Shown in pieces: positions 34,301-46,300 of a stretch of DNA of 64,000 bases (within the stretch, counting starts at the first letter, position 1; every line of letters starts with the position of its first letter). The position numbers were made by a program, and so were the translations under genes. Source of the stretch: Branchiostoma floridae. Taxonomy: Eukaryota; Chordata; Leptocardii; Amphioxiformes; Branchiostomatidae. The stretch is taken from the NCBI RefSeq assembly GCF_000003815.2, contig NC_049981.1:18936585-19000584 (forward strand), in the 5' to 3' direction. Under the pieces are notes generated by a model that was not told the origin of the DNA, ran no database searches, and saw nothing but the letters and a program-made list of their open reading frames with translations.

Positions 34301-37300
34301 ATCGAGTACTGTTGCAGTTTCATTTGGTGTGAGGGGTTGGCCTGTGGACTTAGCTGCTGTTATTACTGTTGATGCTTCCTCTGAAGAAAGAGGTCGTCCG
34401 GCTGATTCTTTAGCTTCCCTGCAAGCGGCTGCTTCTTCCTTGCTTACGTTCCTGCCGGCAAGTTCAGCTGCCTCATTCATGTCCGATGGAGAAACTTCAG
34501 GCACAACTCTTACTATCACAATTGGAGGTTCAACAAATTCCTCAATTTGCTCCAGGGTAAGCGGCTTTTCCTCTTTTTCAACAGCATAAAGTAACTTTGT
34601 TACCTCCTCTGGTGCTGTAGGTCGACCAGCCACTCTAGTTGTCTCCAGAATAGTTGTGACATCATCTGGAGACAACTGTTTCCCTGCTGTCTTGGAAGCT
34701 TTGAGAATTGCAGTGGTTTCATCAGGTGTTAATGGCTTTCCTGCTGATTTTCTTGCTTCAAGAAGTGCTGCTATTTCTTCGGGGGTAAGCTTTCCTCCTG
34801 TTTTTTGGACAGCTTCAATGAGACCATTCACTTCATCAGGAGTAAGAGGCCTTCCTGTTGTTTTTGTTGCCTCAAGGATGGTTGCTGCTTCATCAGGAGA
34901 GAGACTTTGTCCACTGGATTTTGTTGCAGAAATAAGTGCTTTTGTCTCATTTGGAGTTAAAGGCTGTTCAGTGATAATGGAGCCTTTGTGTACTGTGCTC
35001 ATCTCCTCTGGGGTGAGGTCTTCTCCAGAAACTTTTTGGGCAACAGATATGGCAGCAGCTTCTTTAAGAGAGAGAGGCTTGCCTAGAACCTCCTGTAGTT
35101 GAGCCACCTTTTCTGTGGTAACTTCTTCTGTCACAACAATCTCCTTTTGTGGTTGTATGGTAAGAGAAGCTTCTTCTGTTGTTAATGTTTTCCCACTTTC
35201 TTCCACTTTCTTCAGGATGGTTTGGGCTTCTTGTGAGTCTACTGGCCGACCGGCTACATTTGATGCCTCAAAAGTGGAAGCAATTTCCTCAGGCTTCAAT
35301 GGTCTTCCAGCTGCTTTTACTGCTTCAAGAGTAGCCTGTACTTCATCTGGTGTGAGTTGGTGATTAGCCACATCTTTAGCATCCAAAAGTGATTTTACTT
35401 CATTTGGTGTAAGTGGTTTTCCTGCTAATTTTGAAGCATCGAGGATGGTGGCAATTTCGCCAGGAGTAAGGGGTCTTCCAATGACTTTTGCTGACTCAAG
35501 AACAGCACTTGCCTCCTCAGGTGTTAATGGTCTTCCAACAATTTTACTTGCATCAAGAAGACTGTTAGTTTCATTGGGCGTGAGCTGTCTACCGAGGCTT
35601 TGCACACCATTAAGAACTGTTAAAGCCTCTTCAGAGGATAAAGGTCTCCCAGCAAGTTTTGCTGCACCGATTAGTGTTGTTGCTTCCTCAGAGCTAACAT
35701 CTCTTCCTGCCACAGCAGCTGCTTCTTCAACATCATCCTTCTTAACAGCTGGCTTTTCTGCTTGCATAGACGGATCCACTAGCTGGGCAATAGCTTTCAG
35801 ACTTAGTGGTGTTCCTGGTGTTGACTGCACAGCCTCTTTAACAGCTTCAATCTCCTCTTTTATTGGTGGCCTTCCAGCTATCTTAGTTGCCTCAACAACA
35901 GCTGTTACAGTTTCTGGTGATACTTCCTGGTCTTCAGCTTTTGTTACATCCAGAACAGCCACTACCTCATCTGGAGTCAAAGACTCCTTTCTTGTCTTTG
36001 TAGCCTGAAGAATTGCAGCAGTTTCTTGTGGAGTGAGTGGATGGTCTGCGGCTTTTGCTGCATCAAGCAAGGATGCCATCTCGTCAGGAGTTAGTTGTCT
36101 TCCTGTTGTTTGTGTGGCGATAACAATTGCTGCAACTTCATCTGGTGAAAGTGGTCTACCGACTGTTTGGACAGTTCCAAGCACAGCAACTGTTTCATTT
36201 GGTGTCAATGGCTTGTTTGTGACCTTGGCGGCTTCAATGACAGCATTAGCTTCATCAGGGGTCAAATCTCTTCCCACTGACTTAGCCGACACACTGACTG
36301 TGCCAACCTCATCTGGAGAAAGTGACCTTCCTGCAGCTTCCTCTGCCTTTTGCACATCATCTGATGTTATTTCTGGCTCCTGTCTTACCTCTGGCTCAAG
36401 AACCTTGGCAATTGCCTCTGGGGTCAGAGGTTCCTGTGCCCCTGCTACAGACAGTGCTGCTGTCTCTGCAAGAGTCAGTGGCCGTCCTGCTTCTTTGGAA
36501 GCCAACAGAACCCCGCTGATTGCATCTGGTGTAAGTTCACCTTCTTGCTCTTTAGAAGCTGCCAGCAAAGACACAGTTTCATCTGGTGTGAGTTTCTGTC
36601 CTGCTATGTTTTTAGCATTCAGGACATTAGCGACTTGCTCACTTGACAGACTCTGACCTTCGGCTTTAACACATTCAAGTAGTGAGGATGCTTCATCAGA
36701 GGTGAGTGGCCGTCCAGATGATTTGGTAGCTTCAAGAATTGTTGCTGCTTCATCTGGACTCAAAGACCTATCAGCTGACTTTGAGGCTTGAAGAATTGCA
36801 TCAGTTTCATTAGGTGTAAGAGGGCGTCCAGCCACTCTAGCTGCTTCCAGGATAGACTTGGCTTCCTCTGGTGATAAAGGCCTTCCAGCAGCCCTAGCTG
36901 CTCTAAGAACTGATGCCATTTCATCACCTGTCAGTGGTTTCCCAGAAACTGCAGTAGCCTCCAAAATAGAAGACACTTCATCATCTGAGAGTGGTGTCTC
37001 CGCTTCTTTCATGGCTTCTAACAGACTTGCAGCCTCATCTGGTGACAGTGGCCTTCCAGCACTTTTTGCTGCTTTCAAGAGAGCTGAAGTTTCTTCTGGA
37101 GTCAGTGGTCTCCCCACTGCTGCAACAGCATTCAGGATGTTTGTGGCTTCCTGAGGAGTGAGTGGTTTTCCCGCTGCCCTTGTTGCCTCCAGGATAGCTT
37201 CAGTTTCCTTGGGGCTCAGTGGCCTACCCATTGCTTTTGCTACATTGACAACAGATGATATCTCATCAGTACTCAATGGTTTTCCAGTTGACTTGAGGGC

Positions 37301-40300
37301 ATTCAATATAGCAGAAGCTTCCTCTGCAGTGAGAGGTCTCCCTGCTGCCTTTGCAGCTTCGAGAATGGCAGATGCTTCATCTTCTGTCAATGGTCGTCCA
37401 GCAGCTTTACTTGCTTCAAGGACTGAAGCTACTTCACTTGGTGTTAATGGTTTTCCAGCTGTTGCTGATGCCTGCAGAATAGCTGCAGTCTCTTCCGGAG
37501 TCAAAGGCCTTCCAGTACTCTGTGCTGCGTCCAGTATTGCTGCTGCTTCATCTGAAGACAGTGCACGTCCTACAGACTTTGCAGCTTCTACAACAGCAGC
37601 TGATTCCTCTGGAGACAGTGGCCTTCCTGCTACTTTGTTGGCTTCTGCAAGGGCTGTTTTCTCATCAGCTGTCAAGGGTCTGCCAATAACATCTGCAGCT
37701 CCTTGTGCAGCTACATCATTTAGGGCTTCCGTTATTTGCTTTGGACTGAGGGGACCTTTAGTTGCCTTTGCCTTGGCAAGTATAGCAGCTGCCTCAGGAC
37801 CTGTCAACGGCCGTCCTGCTTCCTTGGAATAACGCAGCAAGATATCAGCCTCTTCAGGTGTTAAGGGTCTCCCGAGTTCTCTCGTGGCTTTGAGGACCAT
37901 ATCTATTTCTTCTTCATTCAATGGCCTGTGGGCTGAATCACATGCAGCCAGCACTGACTTCACCTCATCAGATGTTAGTTCCTTTCCAGCTACTTTAGTT
38001 GCATCAATAATGGAGTTAGCCTCATCAGATGTAAGTTCTCTTGGAACACACGAGGCTGCCTTCAGAAATCCTGCAGTCTCTGCTGGACTTAGAGGTCTGC
38101 CAGCTGTGTTTGCTCCTTTCATAACAGAAGAGGCTTCCTCAGGTGTCAGTGGTCTGTCTGCTGTCTTTGTGGCTTCAAGAATAGCGGCGGTTTCATCAGG
38201 TGATAGTGGTCTCCCTATTGCAGTTGCTGCATCAGCAATGCTGGCTGCCTCCTCTGTTGTCAAGGGGCGCCCGGCTTGTCGGGAGGCTTCTGCTACAGAT
38301 ACAGCCTCTTGTGGTGTCAAAGGCCTGGCAGCTCTTGCCTTCTTAAGAACAGAAGAGATTTCATCAGGTGTAAGTGGTTGACCTGCCTCTTTACTTGCCT
38401 TAAGAATAGCTGCTACCTCATGAGGTTCAAGAGGCCTGCCTGCTTCCTTAGTAGCTGCGAGGATTGCAGCAAGATCTGCATCTGACAAAGGTGAAGACTG
38501 TTTAGAGGCCTCGAGAACAGATGTAGCTTCCTCTGGTGACAATTGTCCTCCTCCTAGTTTGACAGCATTTATAATATCCCTTGACTCAGAAGAGCTCAAT
38601 GGTCTTCCTACAGCACCAGTGACTTCAAGAACGGCAGCCGTCTCCTCAGCACTCAGTGGCCTTCCGACAGCATTAACTGCCTGGGCAACAGCAGAATCTT
38701 CCAGACTAAGCGGTACTCCTCCTGCAGCTTCTTGTATTTCAGTTGACATTACATCCATTTCCCCAAGCTGAGCAGCTGCAATGGCTTCTGCAGTTTCAGC
38801 TTCTGTCAATGGTCGTCCTGCTGCCTTTGCTGCATCGAGCACAGCAAGGATCTCGTCTGCTGTTAGCGGCCTCCCGGCCTGCTTTGAGGCAGCAACAATG
38901 GCAGAAATATCTTCTGGTGTTAATGGTGAAGCTATTTCAGAAGCTGTGAGAATTGATGCTGTTTCATTCTCTGTCAATGGCCGACCTACTGTTTTGGCAG
39001 CAGTTAAGATGTCAGCAGTCTCTTCACTTGTTAGTGGCCTTCCTGCTGACTTACCTGCATCAAATATTGCTGCTATTTCTTCTGGTGTCATTGGACTTGA
39101 AGATACTTTCTGGGCTGCAAGGACAGCTGCTACCTCTTCAGGTGTCAGCGATCTCCCTGCCACTTGCGCTGCACTCAATAGTGCAGATGTTTCCTTGGGG
39201 GACAGAGGTCGTCCTACTGCTTTTGTAGCCGCAAGTACAGCTGCTCCTTCTTCTGGTGTCAAGGGTCTGCCTAGTGTTTCAGTGGCCTCCAAAATAGCTA
39301 CTGTCTCCTCTGAAGTGAGCGGTCTTCCAGCTGCTTTCGCAGCCTCAATGACAGCAGATGTCTCATCTGGTGACAGGGGACGGCCCATGGCTCTGGCTGA
39401 CTCAAGGACAGCTGCTTCATCTTCAGGAGAAAGTGGCATTTCTGCTTTGTCTAGAGCAGCTGCTACTTCTTCAGGAGTAAGTGGTCTTCCTGCAGCTTTT
39501 ACTGCATCTAGGATAGCAGTGATTTCTTCTGGGGAGAGTATTCTTCCTTTCGATTGTACAGCACTAAGAAGAGCTGCATTCTCTTCTGGAGTTAACACCC
39601 TTCCAAGCTGGTTGGCTGCTTCTATGACAGTTTCAGTATCCTCAGGAGTCAGAGGCCGTCCTGCTGTTTTGGCACTTTGAAGAAGCACAACAGCCTCCTC
39701 ATTAGACAGTTTTCTTCCGGTCTTCTTAGCTGCTTCAAAGAGAGCTTTAGTCTCTTCTGGAGTCAAAGGTTTTCCAGCTACACCTGCTGTGTCAACAATG
39801 GCAACAATTTCATTGGGTGTGAGTGGTCTACCCACTGCATTTGTAGAATCAATCAGCTTTTGAGTTTCTTCTGCTGTCAGTGGTCTTTCCATTGTCTGAA
39901 TGGCAGTGGCCAGGGTCCTGGCTTCAATATCTGAAAGATCCTTTCCAATTTGCTTTGCCAAGGCATCAACTGCTGCTTGGTCAGTTGGTGAGACTGGTTT
40001 TACTTCTCTTGTTGTTTCTACTTCGGCTTTTTCAATGACACCAGGAGGTGCAGCTTTGTCCTCTGCAGCAGCTTGTTCTAGGACAACTGGTTCATCCTCC
40101 ATCTCAGCAAAACTTGTTCTTTTCAGGAACTGTTCTACTTCTTGACTGATCCTTTTTTCTGTGATGGGTGACTTTTTCTCTCGGAGGACAACACTTTCTT
40201 TGAGTTTCTGTGGGGCAACGATGGCTGTAACTTCCTCGGGAGCCAGTGTCCTTCCAGCTGTCTTAGCAGCATTTAACACTGCTGCTATTTCTTCAGCATT

Positions 40301-43300
40301 GAGTGCTCTTCCAGTGTCTTTGATGCCTTGAAGTATTGCTGTATTCTCATTTGGTGTAAGAGGTCTACCAAGCGTTTTTGAGGCATTCAGAATAGTAACA
40401 GTATCCTCAGGTGACAAGGGTCCTGATTTTGCTCTTGTGGCATTAAGAATGGCAGCTGTTTCTACAGGAGTCAGTGGCCTTCCAGTTGCTTTCATAGCTT
40501 CAAGAAGTGAAGCTGTCTCATCATGTGTGAGTGTCCTCTTGGCAATCTTTGCTGCAGCTAGGATACTAGTCGTTTCATGGGGTGAAAGTGGTTTCTCTGA
40601 TGATTTCACAGCTTCCAATATTGCAGCTGTTTCTTCTGGTGTCAATGGTCTTCCAGCTGACTTCACTGCCTCAAGAAGGGCAACAGTTTCCCCAGGAGAC
40701 AGTGGTCTTCCTTGGTTTCTTGTTGCATCAAGAACAGTTGCTGTTTCATCTGGCCGGAGAGGCCGATCAGCTATCCTGGCAGCCTCCAGGGCTGTAGCAG
40801 TTTCATTTGGCATGAGCCTGCTCCCAATGACACGGGTGGACTCAAGTATTGCTGCTGTTTCGTTGGTAGTCAGTGGCCTTTCTGTCATTTTGACAGCATC
40901 AAGAATGCTTGCCACCTCTTCAGGAGTAAGAGGTCGTCCAGCACACTTTGCTGCTTCCAACAATGCTGCCACCTCATCGATAGTCAGTGGTCTTCCTGAC
41001 AACTTGACACCCTGGAGCAGGGATGCAGCTTCCTCTGGGTGTAAAAGTCTTCCTGTCTGCTCTGCACCTTCCATGATAGCCGCTGCATCATCAGCACTTA
41101 GTGGCTGACCAGCTACTCTTGCAGCCTCAAAGATTGCCTGTGTTTCTTCTGGTTTCAATGGTCTTCCAACAAAGTGAGTAGCATCAAGTATAGCTCCTGC
41201 CTGGGCTGGCGTTAGAGGTTTCTCTGCCACTTTTGCAGCCTCCAACAGAGTGCTTATTTCCTCTGGTTTCAGTGGTCGACCTGCAGTCTTACCTGCATTA
41301 AGCAGCGTTGTTGTTTCTCCAGTACTCAGTGGTCTTTGAATAACTTTCGTACTTTCAACCAAGGCAGTTACTTCATCTTTAGTCAACGGCCTACTTGTTG
41401 AGCTGATGGCCTGAAGAAGGGCATTTGTCTCCTTTGGCGTGAGGGGCCTGCCTAACGCTTCTGCACCTCTCAATATTGATGTTGCTTCTTCGGGTGTAAG
41501 CGACCTGCCCGCAGCATTTGCTGCATCAACTATAGCTTTAACGCCAGACGGTGTCAATGGTCCTGATGATGCTTCTGTTGCTGCCAAGACTGAGGCAGTT
41601 TCATCTCTGGTCAGAGTTCTTTGTGTTTGTTTTGCTGCTTCAAGGATAGACTTTGTTTCATCCAGCGACAGCTTTCGATTTGCTGTCTTTGTGGCTTCCA
41701 CAATAGCTGCTACTTCGTCTTGTGTTAGTGGTCTTTCAGCAGCTTTCACTGCTTCAAGTATGGTTGAAATTTCACTATCAAGAAGGGGCCTTTTCACTAC
41801 ATCGTATGCCCCGACAATGGCAGAAATCTCATCTGGTTTTAAGGATCTGTCGGCTGTTTTGGCACCCTGCAGTACTGCTGAACATTCCTCTGGCTGTAAT
41901 GGTCTTCCTGCCACTTGAATGGCTTCCAGCACCTTTGCTGTTTCATCTGGTGTAAGTGGGCGACCAAAGGTGTCTACTGCTTCTACAAGGGTTATTACTT
42001 CGTCACTTGACAGTGGCCTTTTTGCTGTGTGAGCTGCTTGCAGGATGGTAGCCTTCTCATCAGAAGACAAGGGTCTTCCTAACAATTTTTCTGCCTCAGC
42101 TAGAGCTGGCACTATGGCTTCTTGTTCGGGTTCAGCATGCGCTCTGACTTCAATGACCTGCTCCTTATCTACAGGTTCTGTTGGTGTCACTGCTGAAACA
42201 CCTGGGACTTCTTCTGCTGACACTACTGGCTCTTCAGGCTCGAATTCCACGAAGCTCGTACGCTTGAAGAATTGCTCAATTTCCGTGCTGATTCTTTTCT
42301 CGGTGAGTGGGGAATCCTTGTCAGGTTTTTGTCTGAGAATGACTCTCTCCTCTTCTCCTGGAGGGGCGACTCCTGCTGGAACTTCTGCCTGCGGCACCTG
42401 TGGTTGTTCCTCAGAGGGCTTAACAACAATACCTACCTCGCCCTCAGATACTGTGGGCTTATCTGATACAGACTTCTCAATGACTATGGGCTTCTCTTCT
42501 ACAACAGTACTACTTGCTGTAACTACCTCTGTTCTAGTTGTTTTCACTATTCTAGTCACTACACCATCATCAGTAACTACCTGCTCCTCTGTAACTGTTT
42601 CTTCTACTGTTTCCTTGGGTTCTACAACATGAACTATCTTACTGTCTGCTGGGATTGGCTGTACGTCTACAATCTCTTTTTTGTCTACCTCAGGTTGAGT
42701 TATAGAAGGAGACACAGCTTCAGGCTGGAGTTTTGAATCAGCTGGTGGAACTGAAATTTCAGGCTTAGCTTCAGTTTTATCTTCTGGTTGGTCTAAACCA
42801 GGAATGACCAAGGGTTCATCTTCAAATTCTTGGAAACTTGTGCGTTTTAGAAATGTTTCCACCTCCCGACTTATACGCTTTTCAGTCAAGGCTTCTGGAG
42901 ACTCAGCAGTTTTGCGCTTCTCTCTGAGTTGAACAACCTCAGTTTCAGGCTGTTCTTTGCTAACCATCTCTTCCTTTACTTCCTTCACTTCTGTTGTTAC
43001 CACAGGCTCTGTCACTGCTGGCTCTTCTTTTGGAATTTCCTTTACTTTAACATCTACCTCAGGTTCTTTAACATCTTTTACCTCCACTGTTTTTATCTCC
43101 TCTCTTGACACTATTGTTTCAACAGGTTTGGATGGGACAGGCTCTACAATGTCTTTTACCTCCTCAGAAACCACTATCTCTTCCCTCGGCTCCTCTACTT
43201 TTTGCACAGGAGGTGGTGCAGGTGCAACACTTTCAATGTCTTCATGGGTAGTTTCAACTTTGGGTTCAGCTTCGCTTATGTTTACATCATCCACACCAGG

Positions 43301-46300
43301 GATAACAAGGGGTTCGTCTTCAAACTCCTGAAAACTGGTGCGCTTTAAAAATGTCTCTACCTCACGACTGATTCTTTTTTCAGTCAATTCAGGAGACCCT
43401 ACAGTTTGGGGCTTCTCTCTTAACTTCACGGGTTCCTCAACTTCAACAACTTCTGATGTTACCTGTTCTGGCACTGCAAGACCAGGCTGGACTACTTTAA
43501 CATCCTCCCTAACTTCCTCAATTTGTTTAGCCAAGAGATCCTCCGTTTTTACTTCATCTAAATCAGCAGCTCTTTCAGCTGGTTTAGCTGGTTGTTCTAC
43601 CTCAACAGGGGCAACCTCTGATAGACTTTGCTGAACGACATCCTCCCTAACTTCCACAACCTGCTCATTGATGACAGCTTCAGTTGGCAGTTCATCTGTT
43701 GGTGTTGCCTTAGGTGTTTCATCAACTGGCTTGCTTACCTCCTTAAATTCCTGAGTTACCTGAGGAAGTTCCTCAGTTGTTTCTTTACCTTCAATACTTT
43801 CTTTAGTCTCAGGAGGTGCTACCTCTGTGGGGGCAGTTTCAGGTTTCACTTTAGCTTGGCCTTCAACTGGCTCATCTAAACCAGGTATAACCAGGGGCTC
43901 ATCCTCAAATTCCTGAAAGCTAGTGCGCTTCAAAAAGGTTTCTATTTCACGACTTATCCTTTTTTCAGTCAAGCGATCAGGAGATCCTTGTTCTTCAGTT
44001 CTTGGTTTCTCTCTCAGCTTTACTGTCTCAACCTCACCTGGGATTTCCTCAACCTTTTGACTTACTGCCACTTCTGATGGTACCTCTACTGGTGTTTCTG
44101 GTTCCTTAATTACCTCCTTGACTTCCTTAATATTTTCAGCCAATTGTTTGTCAGGAACGGTTTTGTCAGTTGGTTCTACTGCTGAAGCCTTGACTGTTAT
44201 CTCTTCTTTAACCTCAACCTGATCAACTACTGACTTCTCAGCAGGGAGATTTTCAGTCGGAGTTAGCACTGGGGGTTCTACAGGGGTTGGTGTTACGTCA
44301 GTCTCCTGTTTTTTTACCATCACTTCTGTAGGCAACTCCATTTGTGGTGCTACCTGTTCAGAAGGAGGGAGCTGGTCTGCATCTACATCTACCTTTCTAC
44401 TTTCTTCCACTCTGCTAACTTCTACATTTGCTTCAGGTTGGGTGTCAGTGGGGGCAATTTTGGGCTTTGTGTCAGCTTCAGCTGGAACATCTACGCCAGG
44501 AATAACCAAAGGCTCATCCTCAAATTCCTGAAAACTAGTACGCTTTAGGAAGGTTTCAACCTCACGACTAATCCTTTTTTCAGTAAGCCTTTCAGGGGAT
44601 CCCTCAGGAGAGGGGGCTTTCTCCCGCCTTCTAACAACCTCAACCTCCCCTCCTTCAACCCAACCTAACGATGGCTCATCAGCAGTTGCAGGTTTCTCGG
44701 GGGATACCTCTCCAACGGTTTCCACGATGACCTTCTCCTCACGCCTCTGGGTTGTGGTGATGGTCTTCACCTCTCCCTCAGGTCCAACTTCTGTTGTCAC
44801 TGTGATGTGTTCGGAGATGGGCCCCACCTCCTCGGTGATCTGTGTGTATGGCTCTGGCTCTCCTGGAGACGCCACCTGGGGAGGGGTCTCCTCTCGCACC
44901 TCCATTGGGCCATCTGAGATGGGTGATGTTGGTGATGACTCGACAGCGTTGATGCTGACCTCAGCAACAGGAGGAAACTCCTCCTCCTCTGGTGACTTTG
45001 CGGGTGGTGTCACATCTGATGTGGTCTCGAAGCTGGTGGTCCTGTCTGGAGTAGGTGGCTCTGCAAAGACGCTGGAACTCCTGCTGGCATCGACATGGAG
45101 CATCTCCTCGGCTGGTGTTTCTGGGGGCGGTTGCTCAACAACAGGCTTCACTTCCTCTTCCAGACCCTGGAAGAAGTCTGCACCAGACTGCCTGTTGCTG
45201 GTCATGAATTGGTCCACAATGTCACTGATTTGATCCTCTGACAAGTCCTCCTCCTTCTTCTCTTCCTTCTCTGCGACTTCCATCTTCTGCACATACTCGA
45301 CAACCTCGTCAAGGTTGACATCTGTCTTGGGTTCCTCTACCAGGTCTGGGGCTTCTCTCTCTGGTGATGCCACAGCCACTATTGTTTCTTCTGGAGGACT
45401 GGGTGCCTCTTTCAGGAGGTTTGTGACTGTGACGGTCTCAAGCGTTACGACTTCTGTTGCTTTGACTGGTGAGGGGACTCCTTCTTTCCTTTCTTCTTCA
45501 CCTGAAATTAACATCACAGTAGACACATTTGACCATCAACTTACTTGAAAACATGTTAACCTTTTAGAATATTTACTTCATCATGTAACACATAACAGCC
45601 TTACAGTAGCTTCAATAATGGAGAACATTTTATCCAATCCAGATATTGCAAGGTCTCAAAGTCAACAAAACCAATCATTGTTCTTGACTGACCTGCTCGT
45701 TCAGCTTCGGCGATGGTTCTCTCAACTTCTTCTTGCACCTTAGCATCTACCACCTGGATGGGCTGGACAGTAACAACATGACATCAGACTCTGCACTTAG
45801 CAGGCCAACTATAAATGCCGCATTTTGACAACTTTTGACTACTGAAGTCCACCAATTCTTTAATGGTGTGGAAGAACATGATACACAAGTTTCCATAAAT
45901 GTCTAGTGTTTCTTCTATGTGGTATAGAATGATGTTGGCACTGATAGATGTGATGACCACATGTTTGGGTTGAATGCCAAAGGTTTTCTGACATGACCAT
46001 TTATGAGGTTTTTTTTCCATCTCTACAACTACATTGTATGTATATGTGCAGTGTAACACTGTATATCATTAAGCATAAACATAAATACATGTACATGTAC
46101 AATATGATAGAAGGAAATTTATCATGCAAAATCATACAGACACATGGCATGCTTCAGAAAGAAAACATGCAAACATGCTCCATGAACATGGAAAATAACA
46201 AGATACTACCAGCCAATACTATCTTCTACCAGTCACAACTCCACAATAAATGGCATGCATAAATCCTTCACACTCCAAAAGAACTGTTCACTGTCCATAT

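Noticed and set aside
37158-39680. Plus-strand open frames opposite giant exon 1
   Set aside because: Same antisense effect; no splice, start or domain support.
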